Shown here in pieces: positions 24,631-33,719 of a DNA stretch of 64,000 nt; the first letter of the stretch is position 1, and each line of letters opens with the position of its first letter. Source of the DNA: Bog-159 sp963738345 (lineage in GTDB: Bacteria > Acidobacteriota > Terriglobia > Bryobacterales > Bryobacteraceae); the NCBI GenBank assembly GCA_963738345.1, contig CAVTWI010000002.1, forward strand, positions 6,014,001 to 6,078,000, in the 5' to 3' direction. The position numbers were made by a program, and so were the translations under genes. The notes beneath the pieces were generated by a model. That model saw only the letters and a program-made list of their open reading frames with translations, was not told the origin of the DNA and did no database searches.

Positions 24631-25899
24631 CTACTTTATGTTGCGGACGTCGACCAAGGCATTTTCGCGCACGGCGTCGGACGGATTCGCGACGACGACT
24701 TCTCCGGCGGAGAGGCCGGACACGACTTCGATTTCGGAGCCGAGGTCCTGGCCGATGCGGATGGGACGCATGTGGATGCGATGATCGGAGCCGACGACGG
24801 CGACGCGCGGGCCTTGCTTGCCAAGGATCAACACATCACCCGGTACGATGACGGAAGCTTCGGCGCGTCCGGTAGAGAAGCGCACCTGTGCGTACATGCC
24901 GGGCATTAAGACGCCGCGCGGGTTGGGCACTTCGAGCACCGTAATCATGGCGCGCGAAGCGGCGTCGAGGGCGTTTGCGATGCGCGTGACGCGGGCGGTG
25001 AAGACTTGTCCCGGCAACTCCTGCACGCGCAACTCGGCGGTCTGGCCGGGATGCATGGAGGCGACGTTGGTCTGCGGCACGTTCACGAAAATGCGCAACA
25101 CCTGAATCTGGGCGATGTGAAATAATTCGCGCGCCGAGCCGCCGTTACCGGAGTTGACCAGGGTACCGATATCCACATTGCGCGCGGTAATCACGCCGTC
25201 GAACGGGGCGGTGATTCGTGAGAACCCCTTCATCTCTTCGAGGCGGTGCAGGTTGGCCTCGTTGGCGTGCACGGTTTCCTGAGTGGTGGCGATGCTGGCT
25301 TGGGCTTTGGCAACCTGCGCTTCGGTGACGGCGAAGTCAGCCTCTTTCTGGTCGGCTTCCTGGCGGGCCACTACGCCTTTTTGGGAGAGCCGGCGCCAGC
25401 GCTCGACAGTGAGCTTGGCGAGGTTCAGGTTGGCTTTCGAAAGATCGAGATCGGCCTTGACTTCGTTCTGGGTGGATTGCGATTGCGAGACGGCGGCTCG
25501 CGCTTGGCGGATCTGCTGGTCTAGTTCGGGGGTGTCGATCTCGGCGAGAAGCTGGCCGGCTTTCACGCGATCGCCGTAGTCGACAAGGCGCGTGCGCAGG
25601 TAGCCATCGACGCGGGCGAAGACGGGTGAATCGACCAAGGCCTGCATATCGCCGGGAAGATCGAGAGTGCCGCGGATGGGCGCCTGGCGGGCAGTGGCGG
25701 CTTCTACCAAGGGACGCTGCTCGGATTGCGTTTGCGAAGCAGCCAGCAGCGACTTCTCGCGGGTGAGGCGCGGGAGGATGCCGACGACGACTGCAATTGC
25801 CACGAGCACAAAGAGCAGCACGAAGAACGTCAGGAGGCCACCGCGGCCGGTGCGAGGCGTGGGACGGGCGCTGGTTTGGGGCGCGGGATCAACGATCAT
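24631..25899 (-). CDS. RND efflux periplasmic adaptor (MFP) subunit
   Basis: The N-terminus has a cytoplasmic Pro/Arg-rich stretch and one helix (LLTFFVLLFVLVAIAVVVGI). Then come the lipoyl half-motifs (VFARVDGYLRTRLVDYGDRV, KAGQLLAEIDTPELDQQI), a long coiled coil (about 100-190), the second lipoyl half (FDGVITARNVDIGTLVNSG) and the beta-barrel domain. This is the AcrA/MdtA layout. The gene starts inside the stop of the RND permease gene (ATGATCGTTGA), so both are one operon. No outer-membrane TolC partner is encoded nearby. Confidence 0.93.
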   Translation of the reverse strand: MIVDPAPQTSARPTPRTGRGGLLTFFVLLFVLVAIAVVVGILPRLTREKSLLAASQTQSEQRPLVEAATARQAPIRGTLDLPGDMQALVDSPVFARVDGYLRTRLVDYGDRVKAGQLLAEIDTPELDQQIRQARAAVSQSQSTQNEVKADLDLSKANLNLAKLTVERWRRLSQKGVVARQEADQKEADFAVTEAQVAKAQASIATTQETVHANEANLHRLEEMKGFSRITAPFDGVITARNVDIGTLVNSGNGGSARELFHIAQIQVLRIFVNVPQTNVASMHPGQTAELRVQELPGQVFTARVTRIANALDAASRAMITVLEVPNPRGVLMPGMYAQVRFSTGRAEASVIVPGDVLILGKQGPRVAVVGSDHRIHMRPIRIGQDLGSEIEVVSGLSAGEVVVANPSDAVRENALVDVRNIK

Positions 25900-28800
25900 A
25901 AGCTTCTACTTCCGCTTCGTGTTCGAGATAGGTGGGCGGGTTGCGCCGCAGATACGCTGTAGACCACCGGGACGAAGAACAGGGTGGCTACGGTGGCGAT
26001 AAGCAAGCCGCCAATGACGGCGCGGCCGAGGGGGGCGTTTTGTTCGCCGCCTTCGCCGAGGCCCAGCGCCATGGGTAACATGCCGACGATCATGGCCAAA
26101 GCGGTCATGATGACGGGGCGCAGGCGGGTGAATCCGGCTTCGAGCGCGGCGGTGATGGAATCGGCGCCGGTGGCACGCAAGTCGTTGGCGAAATTCACCA
26201 GCAGGATACTGTTGGCGGTGGCCACGCCAATGCTCATGATGGCGCCCATGAGGGACGGAACATTGATGGTGGTCTGCGTGACGAACAGCATCAGCAGGAT
26301 GCCGGAAAGCGCGCCGGGCAGGGCCATCAGAATGATGAAGGGGTCGAGCCAGGATTGGAAGTTCACGACCATGACGAAATACACCAGCACGACCGCGAAG
26401 ACCATGCCGGCGCCTAGGCCGATGAACGATGTGCGCATGGTTTCCACCTGGCCGCGGGTTTCGAAGAAGCTGCCTTTGGGAAGTTTGGGGCGGAAGCCGT
26501 CCAATACGCGATGCACTTCGCTGGCTACGCTGCCGAGGTCGCGATCCTGCACGTTGGCATAAACGTCGTAGAGCGGCTGCACGTTGTAGTGGTTGACGAC
26601 GGACGCCGTGGAGCCGCGCTCGAGGCTGGCTACGTTGGTGAGTAACTGATTCTGAGCGCGACCGCCACCGGCGTGGACGGGCGTATCGAGCAACTCTGCA
26701 GTGGAACCCATGCGGTATTCGGGCGTTTGCACGGCAATGGGATAATCGACGCCGTTCTGCGGATTGATCCAGTAGTTGGGGGCAAGCTGCATGTTGGAGC
26801 TGAGCGAGATCAGCAGGCTGTTGGCGACATCCTGCTGGGTGAGGCCGAGTTGATCGGCGCGCGTGCGGTCCACATTGAAGCGCAGTTCGGGGGCGTCCAC
26901 GACCTGGTGCAAGTGGACGTCCACCGCACCGGGAATGCGGGCCATGCGCGCCGTGATCTGCTGCGCCAGTGCATAGTTGGCAGGCGCGTTGGTGAGCGGG
27001 CCGATGACCTGGACGTCGATGGGGGCGGGCAATCCGAAGTTCAGGATCTGGCCGACGATATCGGCGGGCTGGAAGAAGAAGGTGAGATCGGGAAACTGGC
27101 GGTTCAGGCGCTGGCGCAGTTCGCGGATGTAGGTCCAGGTGGAGGCGTGCTCGGGCTTCAGCGAGACCAGGATCTCGCCATCGAAGGAGCCGATGGTGGC
27201 GGTGTCGCTGAGGGCGATGTTGTAGCCGCTGTAGGGCAAGCCGATGTTATCGAGGATATCGGAGAGCTCGGCGGGCGGGCACGATCTGGCGGATGACGTC
27301 TTCGACCTGCTTGAAATAGGCTTCGGTCTCTTCGATGCGGGTGCCGGCGGGAGCGCGGACGTGCAGGCGGATTTGGCCGGCATCCACGCGCGGGAAGAAA
27401 TCCGTGCCGATGAAGGGCATGAGGGCGGCGCAGGCGAGCACGATGAGTCCGAAGCAGGCGGCCACCAGCTTGCGGTGGGCCAAGGCGGAGGCCGAGCAGG
27501 CGGCGATAGGCATTGCGCATGCGCTCGAAGCGGGTCTGGAAACCGTGGTGGATATTGGCGAAGAAGCCGTGGCCGGTATCCGCCATTTCGCCGGACTCAT
27601 CCTGATAGCGCTCGGCCTCGCCGCGCAGCAGGAACTTCACCATGGTGGGAACGAGGGTGCGGGAGAGAAGGTAGGAGGCCATGATGGCCAGCACTACGGC
27701 GAGTGCCAGGGGAGTGAACAGGTAGCGGGCGGCGCCGCTTAAGAAGATGACCGGCACGAAGACGATGCAGATACACAGGGTGGAAACGAATGCCGGTATG
27801 GCGATCTGCTCCGCACCATCGAGGATGGCTTTAACGATGGGCTTGCGCATGCCCATATTGCGGTGAATGTTTTCGATCTCGACGGTGGCATCGTCGACCA
27901 GGATGCCGACGGCCAGGGCCAGGCCGCCGAGGGTCATGACGTTGATGGTCTCGCCCATGAAGTTGAGAATGGCGAGGGAGGTGAGGATGGAGAGCGGGAT
28001 GGAGATGCAGACGATGACGGTGCTGCGCCAGCTACCCAGGAAGAGCAGGATCATCAGGCCGGTGAGGAAGGCGGCGATGGTGGCTTCTTTGAGTACGCCG
28101 TTAATGGCGGCGCGCACGAAGATGGATTGATCGAACAGCAGCTTCAGATTGAGCGCGGGGGGCAGGGTGGAGTTGATGCGCGGCAGAATTTCCTTGATCT
28201 TGGCCACGATGGTGAGGGTGGAGGAGCCGCCGTTCTTCAGGACGGTGAGCAGGGTGGCGCGATTGCCGTTGTGGCGCACGATGTTCGACTGGATGGCGTA
28301 GCCGTCGCGCACGTGGCCGATGTCGCGAATGTAGACGGTGGTGCCGTTGGTCTGCCTGATGGGAATGCTGTTGAAAGCGTCGGCGGATGGGGGCAGGCTG
28401 TTGAGGCGGACCACGAATTCGTTGGGGCCGATCTTGGCGATGCCGGAAGGGATGATGAGGCTTTGCGCATTTACGGCGTTGACTACGTCGTTGGCGGAGA
28501 GGCCTTGCGCGTAGAGCGATTTCAGGTCGATATCGACCATGATCTGGCGGGGGCGGCCGCCATAGGGCAGGGGGAAACTGGCGCCCTGCACGGTGGCCAT
28601 CTGGGTGCGGATGAAGTTGTAGCCGTAATCGTAGAGCGACGATTCGCTCATGGTGTCGCTCGAGATGCTCATCTGCAGGATGGGCACGCTGGAGGCGTTA
28701 TAGCGCAGGATGGACGGCGGGGTCATGCCGGTGGGCAACGAGTGCAGTACAGATTGCGGACGCGGCGGCCAACTGGGCGACGGCGGCTTCGACTTTGGCG

Positions 28801-29096
28801 CTGGGGTGGAAGAAGACCTTGATGATGGAAAGTCCGGGGAGGGATTGCGACTCCATGTGCTCGATGTCGTTGACCGAGGTGGTGAAGGAGCGCTCGCAGC
28901 GGATGGTGACGACTTCGGCCATTTCCTCGGGGGAGATGCCGCCATAGGACCAGATGACGCTGACGACGGGGATGTTGATTTCCGGGAAGATGTCGGTGGG
29001 CATGCGGACGGTGGCGAGGATGCCCAGGATGACGATCATCATGGACATGACGACGAAGGTGTAGGGGCGGCGGAGGGCGAGGCGGACGATCCACAT
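25889..29096 (-). CDS. RND efflux inner-membrane permease (AcrB/HAE1-like), four frame breaks
   Basis: Segments in alternating frames add up to about 1,065 residues in AcrB order: N-terminal helix (RRPYTFVVMSMMIVILGILA), porter domain, LALAVGILVDDATVEIENIH with the proton-relay Asp pair, GTDFFPRVDAGQIRLHVRAP, and the C-terminal helices (MSIGVATANSILLVNFANDL, GLGEGGEQNAPLGRAVIGGL). Single-base breaks lie near 28755, 27486, 27275 and 25955. The last restores a tail PTYLEHEAEVEAYDR ending inside the adaptor start. Every functional block is conserved, so consensus errors are likelier than inactivation. The substrate is unknown; drug or metabolite efflux is expected. Confidence 0.88.
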
Positions 29097-29260
29097 GGAT
29101 TGGGCCGGGGATCTCTTTCTGATAGTTTAATCCGATTTCGCTTGTCGTTATGCAGTCCTTGACACTCTGCGTAACGCACGGGGCACCGGGGGATGACCTC
29201 GCGCGCGTGGTATGCAGACGGTGGATCTGGACTTGTCTGGATTTCAACAAATTCGTAAGA

Positions 29261-29600
29261 ATGCCTATAAGTACGCTTGTTAAGGTTCAACCCGGAGGCC
29301 AAATGACCATTCCCCGGAGGGTGCGATGTGCCGTGGGCTTGGTTGAGGGCGATCTAGTGGAGGTTTGGGCGGTTGGCAAGCGAATTGAGATCATCCCGCA
29401 GCCGACGATTGACCGCTCCAAATTCTCCAGCGCCGATGGCGAATACACTACCGCGCAGCGCCGCGTGATTAGCGGCCGCCTGGATAAGGCGGAAGGGGCC
29501 TTTCCATGGTCCTTTCAAAAGCGGGACTGAGGTCGTAGCTTTCCTTGCGGAGAAAGGCCGTAGCACGGGCCGATCCGCCAAATCAAGAAAATCGGGATGA
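29261..29600 (+). pseudogene. Degenerate AbrB-like antitoxin
   Basis: From ATG 29261 the product reads MPISTLVKVQPGGQMTIPRR and VEGDLVEVWAVGKRIEIIPQ, a clear AbrB/SpoVT domain, then YTTAQRRVISGRLDKAE as in the intact antitoxin at 12060. A frame change near 29500 is needed to reach FKSGTEVVAFLAEKGRS and a TGA at 29598-29600 that overlaps the ATG of the toxin remnant. The domain order and ATGA overlap match the intact module, so this is a paralogue that has decayed or carries an indel. Confidence 0.65.
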
Positions 29601-29769
29601 ACGTCCATCTTTCGCAGACTGCCGTCGAGGGGCTGTCTCACTCCGCGCCAAGAAGTTTGACGAGGTTAAAGGACGCTGGCAAGCCCGCGTCAACGACGAT
29701 TGGCGTTTTTACTTCACCATCGACCGGGATACCTATCGCATCAGCGAGATTATCCCGCATCCCAAATAA
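29597..29769 (+). pseudogene. Truncated RelE-like toxin
   Basis: The start MNVHLSQTAVEGLSH is followed, after a frame change, by SLRAKKFDEVKGRWQARVND and DWRFYFTIDRDTYRISEIIP, nearly the same core as the intact toxin at 12383. About 25 residues of the helical N-terminal half are missing, which a single-base error cannot explain. The toxin is therefore probably inactive. The next 257 bases (29770-30026) hold no gene I can support. Confidence 0.68.
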
Positions 29770-30026
29770 CCACTAAGTTTGCACGAGGATTCCCAGATGG
29801 CGAAAGTCGGTCGTCTTCGCTGGCCATCACGCGACCTCGACGCCGGCTACGCGGGCTACTTGGCTCTGCCTGTGTGGCGGCAACGGCCCCTGCGATCAGG
29901 TCATCGTGCGAATTTCCGTGCGAGTTTATACACAGCTTGTTTTACTATGCCGGAGGTATGAAGCTTTCCCGGGTTACTATGGGGCGACCACTGGCCTTTA
30001 AGCCGGCAGTCGAGGTGGGATGAAGA

Positions 30027-32237
30027 ATGGCTAGGAATGCGGATCGGAGTTTTATGACAACAGCATCGCGAATGGGCGGTCGCATCCTGATATTTGGATT
30101 TCTTACTACTCCTCTGATGCTCGGCTTTCAAAATGAATCCTCCGTGACAAGTCCACCAGCAAAGACGATTTCTGCGAATTCTCTGCTACCCCCATTCCTG
30201 GCTCCTATTTATTCTGAAGTAATCCCCACCTCATCTGGACTCCCGTATAACCCTGCGGACGATAATCTCGAAACTTTCGTTGCGCCCAATGGCCGGACCG
30301 TCGAAGTTCTTGTGAAAGGGCCGGAGGGATCTGGAACGTACAGCAGAGCTATGCAGCATGGGGAAACTGCTGACGCTTATTTTCCAGCTATTGTTTCAGA
30401 GGCCATTGCCGCTGGGGCTCACGCGGTTGTCATTCCAAAGGGAACTTATACGTTTCAGCCGCCTAATGCTATCAACCCGACAACCGGCCAAACGTGGGCT
30501 CAGTGTTATTTCAATGGCTCTAATCCTTTTAATTGCCCTCCACATTGGACGATTGGGCCCTACCCAACCAAGACTTTCACAACTCCATATGGGATCGCGG
30601 ATTTGGATATTGATTTAAGCGGCTCGACTCTTAACTTTAATTCTCCAGGCCTGGGGATCGAAGTCTTAAATTGTCTGCGCGTGCGGCTCAAGAACTTCAC
30701 CATAGACTGGCCCAATCTTCCTATTGCCTCTCTGGGCACGATCGTCGCTGACCCTGACAACCCCGGACACAATGCCTTAGTTATAGATCCCGAGTATCCT
30801 GTGACAAGTCCTTATTACCCGGGGGAGTATATTCAAATTCAAGCGGTCGACCCTTGGAATGACTCAAGCTCAGTTCCACCTCCGGGCGTTTACGCGGCAA
30901 ATCTTTCGGTGGAAGAGTATTTTACGTTTCCTTCTCTAAGCCAGGTTGCACAGCCCACTTACGTGGGGCAGACTACGGCCGGAGCTCAAACGTACTCTTG
31001 CAAGTCTTGTAACTTTACGAATGTGATCAACCAAGGCCAGCCCTGTTCATTTTTTGATGGATGCGCTAATTTTGATTCGTTTACTGTTGGAGAAAGAGTT
31101 TTGGTTCGCCATTATAGCTACCTCAACGGCGCAGCCATTGAATTGGTCTTTACAGAAGACATTGATCTCGAGAACTTTACTATATTGACCGGACCAACGG
31201 ATGGCATTGACACTCTTGCAAATGGCGGGCTGCGTGGACTCAGAATTAATAGAGCGAACATTGTACGAGGGCCTGGGAGACTTATCACCGTCCCCTCGGG
31301 GGCTTTGGGAATCGATCAGGACGATTTCCAATTAGAGAATTCCGTGATTGGCTTCGGAGGTGACGACCTTATCAATATTTCGCCTACACGGTGGTCTATC
31401 GATTCCATTGAACCCGGAAGTAGCGGTAGTACCGTCGTCACATTTCCAGGGAACTGCCAGCCTTCTATTCATAATGACCCGCTTGTCGGTGACTCCCTTG
31501 CATTTTACGATTCAAACTTCGTCTATCTGACCTCGGCGCCGGTGGTCTCAGAAACCAACAACTGTGATACCAATGGGACCATATCGGCGAATCTAAATCT
31601 TAAAACCTCTATATCTGCTGCTACGAGTCTCATTGATCTAACGGACTCAGCAAGCGCCCGTTATGTTATCAAGGCGAACACTTTTGAATATAACCGGCAA
31701 CACGGTATCCTAGAAGATTCGTCATACGGGTCCATTGAGGCCAACACTTTTAAGTACAACACCTCTGGGGCTATGATATTTGCGGATGTTACCAACGGGA
31801 TCCCAGGCCCGGGGGCCGCTAACATTACAATTGCAAACAATGAGATCTCGTTGTCTCCAAGTTCCCCTTACAATAGCGTCTTGGGGGCGATTTCCATCAT
31901 GGGCCTTGATTCCAACTCGGACGTCATCGAGCGTCCGTTATTTCAAAAGATAGTCTTAAGTGGAAACCGCATCACGGATGTTACCTGTTCCGCAATCGCG
32001 TTTACCTCAACGCAATACCTAGCTGTGGAGTCAACCATAATTAGCAATTCGAACGAGTCGAAGTACAACTCGTGGGGGAATTTGTTTGGTCCACTGTCGC
32101 CCGATGACGCCATCCTCATTTATGGTTCAAGCGCGGGGGAAGTTTGTGCAAGCTCTATAAGTGGTACGTCCGGGCCGATAGGAGTGAGCAGCGCAGTCGA
32201 CAAATCAATTTCGGTCGAACCGTCCTGCTCGCCATAG
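30027..32237 (+). CDS. Large secreted right-handed beta-helix protein (pectate-lyase/GH110-like fold)
   Basis: A signal-like segment (GGRILIFGFLTTPLMLGFQ) is followed by about 700 residues with parallel beta-helix rungs: LDIDLSGSTLNFNSPGLGIE, VLNCLRVRLKNFTIDWP, NSVIGFGGDDLINISPTRWS, ASARYVIKANTFEYNRQHGI, LEDSSYGSIEANTFKYNTSG. The 'NFTIDWP' and 'GDDLINI' rungs recall GH110/GH28-type glycosidases; catalytic residues cannot be fixed by eye. Its codons end in A/T far more often than those of neighbours and it is rich in Asn, Ser and Thr, so horizontal acquisition is likely. Its 3' end overlaps an antiparallel RHH gene by 118 bases. Confidence 0.78.
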   Translation: MARNADRSFMTTASRMGGRILIFGFLTTPLMLGFQNESSVTSPPAKTISANSLLPPFLAPIYSEVIPTSSGLPYNPADDNLETFVAPNGRTVEVLVKGPEGSGTYSRAMQHGETADAYFPAIVSEAIAAGAHAVVIPKGTYTFQPPNAINPTTGQTWAQCYFNGSNPFNCPPHWTIGPYPTKTFTTPYGIADLDIDLSGSTLNFNSPGLGIEVLNCLRVRLKNFTIDWPNLPIASLGTIVADPDNPGHNALVIDPEYPVTSPYYPGEYIQIQAVDPWNDSSSVPPPGVYAANLSVEEYFTFPSLSQVAQPTYVGQTTAGAQTYSCKSCNFTNVINQGQPCSFFDGCANFDSFTVGERVLVRHYSYLNGAAIELVFTEDIDLENFTILTGPTDGIDTLANGGLRGLRINRANIVRGPGRLITVPSGALGIDQDDFQLENSVIGFGGDDLINISPTRWSIDSIEPGSSGSTVVTFPGNCQPSIHNDPLVGDSLAFYDSNFVYLTSAPVVSETNNCDTNGTISANLNLKTSISAATSLIDLTDSASARYVIKANTFEYNRQHGILEDSSYGSIEANTFKYNTSGAMIFADVTNGIPGPGAANITIANNEISLSPSSPYNSVLGAISIMGLDSNSDVIERPLFQKIVLSGNRITDVTCSAIAFTSTQYLAVESTIISNSNESKYNSWGNLFGPLSPDDAILIYGSSAGEVCASSISGTSGPIGVSSAVDKSISVEPSCSP

Positions 32238-32512
32238 AGTCTTGATGCGCCTTCGTCGACCGCTTTCGCGCCTCGCCAAGGTTTCTTCTCTTCGGCGTCC
32301 AGCGCCTCATGCAGGAGCATCTTTACGTACGTCTGATAGCGGAGCCCGCGCTTGGCGGCTAGCGTACGCGCGCGAGTCAGTTCCTCCGGAAAAATGCGGA
32401 TCGTGACGGCTTCGGAGGTGCCGGGAGGCTGGTTTGGCTCAGGCGGCGCAATGTGCCTTGTTGCCGGGCTGTTTCGAAATAAATTGCCTCGCCGTGCGGC
32501 CCCGCGAAACAT
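32120..32512 (-). CDS. CopG/RHH-type orphan antitoxin
   Basis: The core SEAVTIRIFPEELTRARTLA and KRGLRYQTYVKMLLHEALDA is the CopG antitoxin pattern (PF12441/BrnA-like). It normally pairs with a BrnT-type toxin, but no toxin gene is adjacent. The last 40 residues are encoded antiparallel inside the end of the beta-helix gene, which suggests that its 3' end was replaced when that gene arrived. The true start may be downstream of 32512, because the first 20 residues are Arg-rich and poor in pattern. It is divergent from recA. Confidence 0.6.
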   Translation of the reverse strand: MFRGAARRGNLFRNSPATRHIAPPEPNQPPGTSEAVTIRIFPEELTRARTLAAKRGLRYQTYVKMLLHEALDAEEKKPWRGAKAVDEGASRLYGEQDGSTEIDLSTALLTPIGPDVPLIELAQTSPALEP

Positions 32513-32536
32513 ATATCTTCGCCTTACTTTCGCCTT

Positions 32537-32557
32537 AGCAAAAACATTGCTATAATC
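32537..32557 (+). promoter_or_regulatory. recA promoter with overlapping inverted repeat (LexA operator candidate)
   Basis: TATAAT at 32552-32557 is a perfect -10 box. A perfect inverted repeat TAGCAA-AAACA-TTGCTA (32537-32553) overlaps it and fills the spacer, where a bound repressor would block polymerase. No good -35 is seen. The gene downstream is recA, which most bacteria place under LexA control. The exact LexA motif of this phylum is not known to me, so the operator call is inference. Confidence 0.6.
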
Positions 32558-32586
32558 TCTTTACGGCACAATAAGGAGTTCCTTTC

Positions 32587-33657
32587 ATGGATGAAAAAGA
32601 GCGCGCCCGCGCACTAGATCTCACACTCGGGCAGATCGAAAAGCAGTTCGGCAAAGGGTCTATCCTACGCCTCGGGTCCAAAGACGCTATCGTTCCAGTG
32701 GCGGTGATTTCGACGGGATCCATCTCGCTTGACGCGGCGTTGGGCGTCGGCGGTTTTCCGCGCGGCCGCATCAACGAGATTTTCGGTCCGGAATCGTCGG
32801 GCAAAACCACCATTGCGCTGCAGGTGATCGCGGAGGCGCAGAAGAAGGGCGGCATGGCGGCTTTCATCGACGTGGAGCACGCGCTCGATCCGGCGTACGC
32901 GCGCAAACTGGGCGTGGATGTGGACAACCTGCTGGTCTCGCAGCCGGACTATGGCGAGCAGGCGCTCGAAATTACGGGCGCGCTGATCGCGTCGGGATCG
33001 ATCGACGTGCTGGTGGTGGATTCGGTGGCGGCGCTGGTGCCCAAAGCAGAGTTGGATGGCGAAATGGGCGACAGCCACATGGGCGTGCAGGCGCGCCTGA
33101 TGTCGCAGGCGCTGCGCAAACTGACCGGCGTGGTTTCGAAATCGAAGACGTGCCTGATCTTCATCAACCAGATCCGCGAGAAGATTGGCGTGATGTTCGG
33201 CAATCCGGAAACCACGACGGGCGGCCGCGCGCTGAAGTTTTACTCGTCGATCCGCGTGGACATCCGGCGTATCGCGGCGATTAAAGATGGCGATGCGGTG
33301 GTGGGAAATCGCACCAAGGTAAAGGTAGTGAAGAACAAAGTGGCATCGCCGTTCCGCGAGGCGGAGTTCGATATTATTTACGGCGAGGGCATTTCGAAAG
33401 AAGGCGATCTGCTGGATCTGGGCGTGGCGCAGAACATGGTCGAGAAGAGCGGATCGTGGTTCAGCTATAAGGGCGATCGCATTGGCCAGGGCCGCGAAAA
33501 CGCGCGCCAGTTCCTGAAAGACAATCCCGATATCCGCATGGGTCTCGACACGGAGTTACGCCGGCAGTTGGGGCTGATGAAGCCCGAGGCAGAGGCCAAG
33601 GCCGCGCCGGGTCCCGAGATCGTGGCGAAGCCGAGCGTGGCTACAGCGCGCCGGTAG
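32587..33657 (+). CDS. recA: Recombinase A
   Basis: The 356-residue product has the RecA hallmarks: Walker A GPESSGKTT, AFIDVEHALDPAYARKLGVD, LLVSQPDYGEQALEI, Walker B VLVVDSVAALVPKAELDGE, the L1 loop with MGVQARLMSQALRKLTG, and L2 FINQIREKIGVMFGNPETTT followed by GGRALKF. AAGGAG precedes the ATG by 8 bases. RecA drives homologous recombination and LexA cleavage. No recX or lexA lies nearby; the LptC/LptA-like gene follows 60 bases later. Confidence 0.99.
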   Translation: MDEKERARALDLTLGQIEKQFGKGSILRLGSKDAIVPVAVISTGSISLDAALGVGGFPRGRINEIFGPESSGKTTIALQVIAEAQKKGGMAAFIDVEHALDPAYARKLGVDVDNLLVSQPDYGEQALEITGALIASGSIDVLVVDSVAALVPKAELDGEMGDSHMGVQARLMSQALRKLTGVVSKSKTCLIFINQIREKIGVMFGNPETTTGGRALKFYSSIRVDIRRIAAIKDGDAVVGNRTKVKVVKNKVASPFREAEFDIIYGEGISKEGDLLDLGVAQNMVEKSGSWFSYKGDRIGQGRENARQFLKDNPDIRMGLDTELRRQLGLMKPEAEAKAAPGPEIVAKPSVATARR

Positions 33658-33719
33658 CACTAAGGGGGGCGGTAGGCCGCGGCCCAATAACGGGAGCGTT
33701 GCTACAATAGGAAGTATCC

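Noticed and set aside
27863..28822. 319-codon plus-strand frame inside the RND permease gene
   Set aside because: Its composition (Asp/Gly/Val/Glu repeats) is the antisense shadow of membrane-protein codons, and the minus strand encodes conserved RND motifs.
29779..29961. Small plus-strand frame between the toxin remnant and the beta-helix gene
   Set aside because: No ribosome binding site, no family resemblance and atypical composition; I treat 29770-30026 as non-coding.
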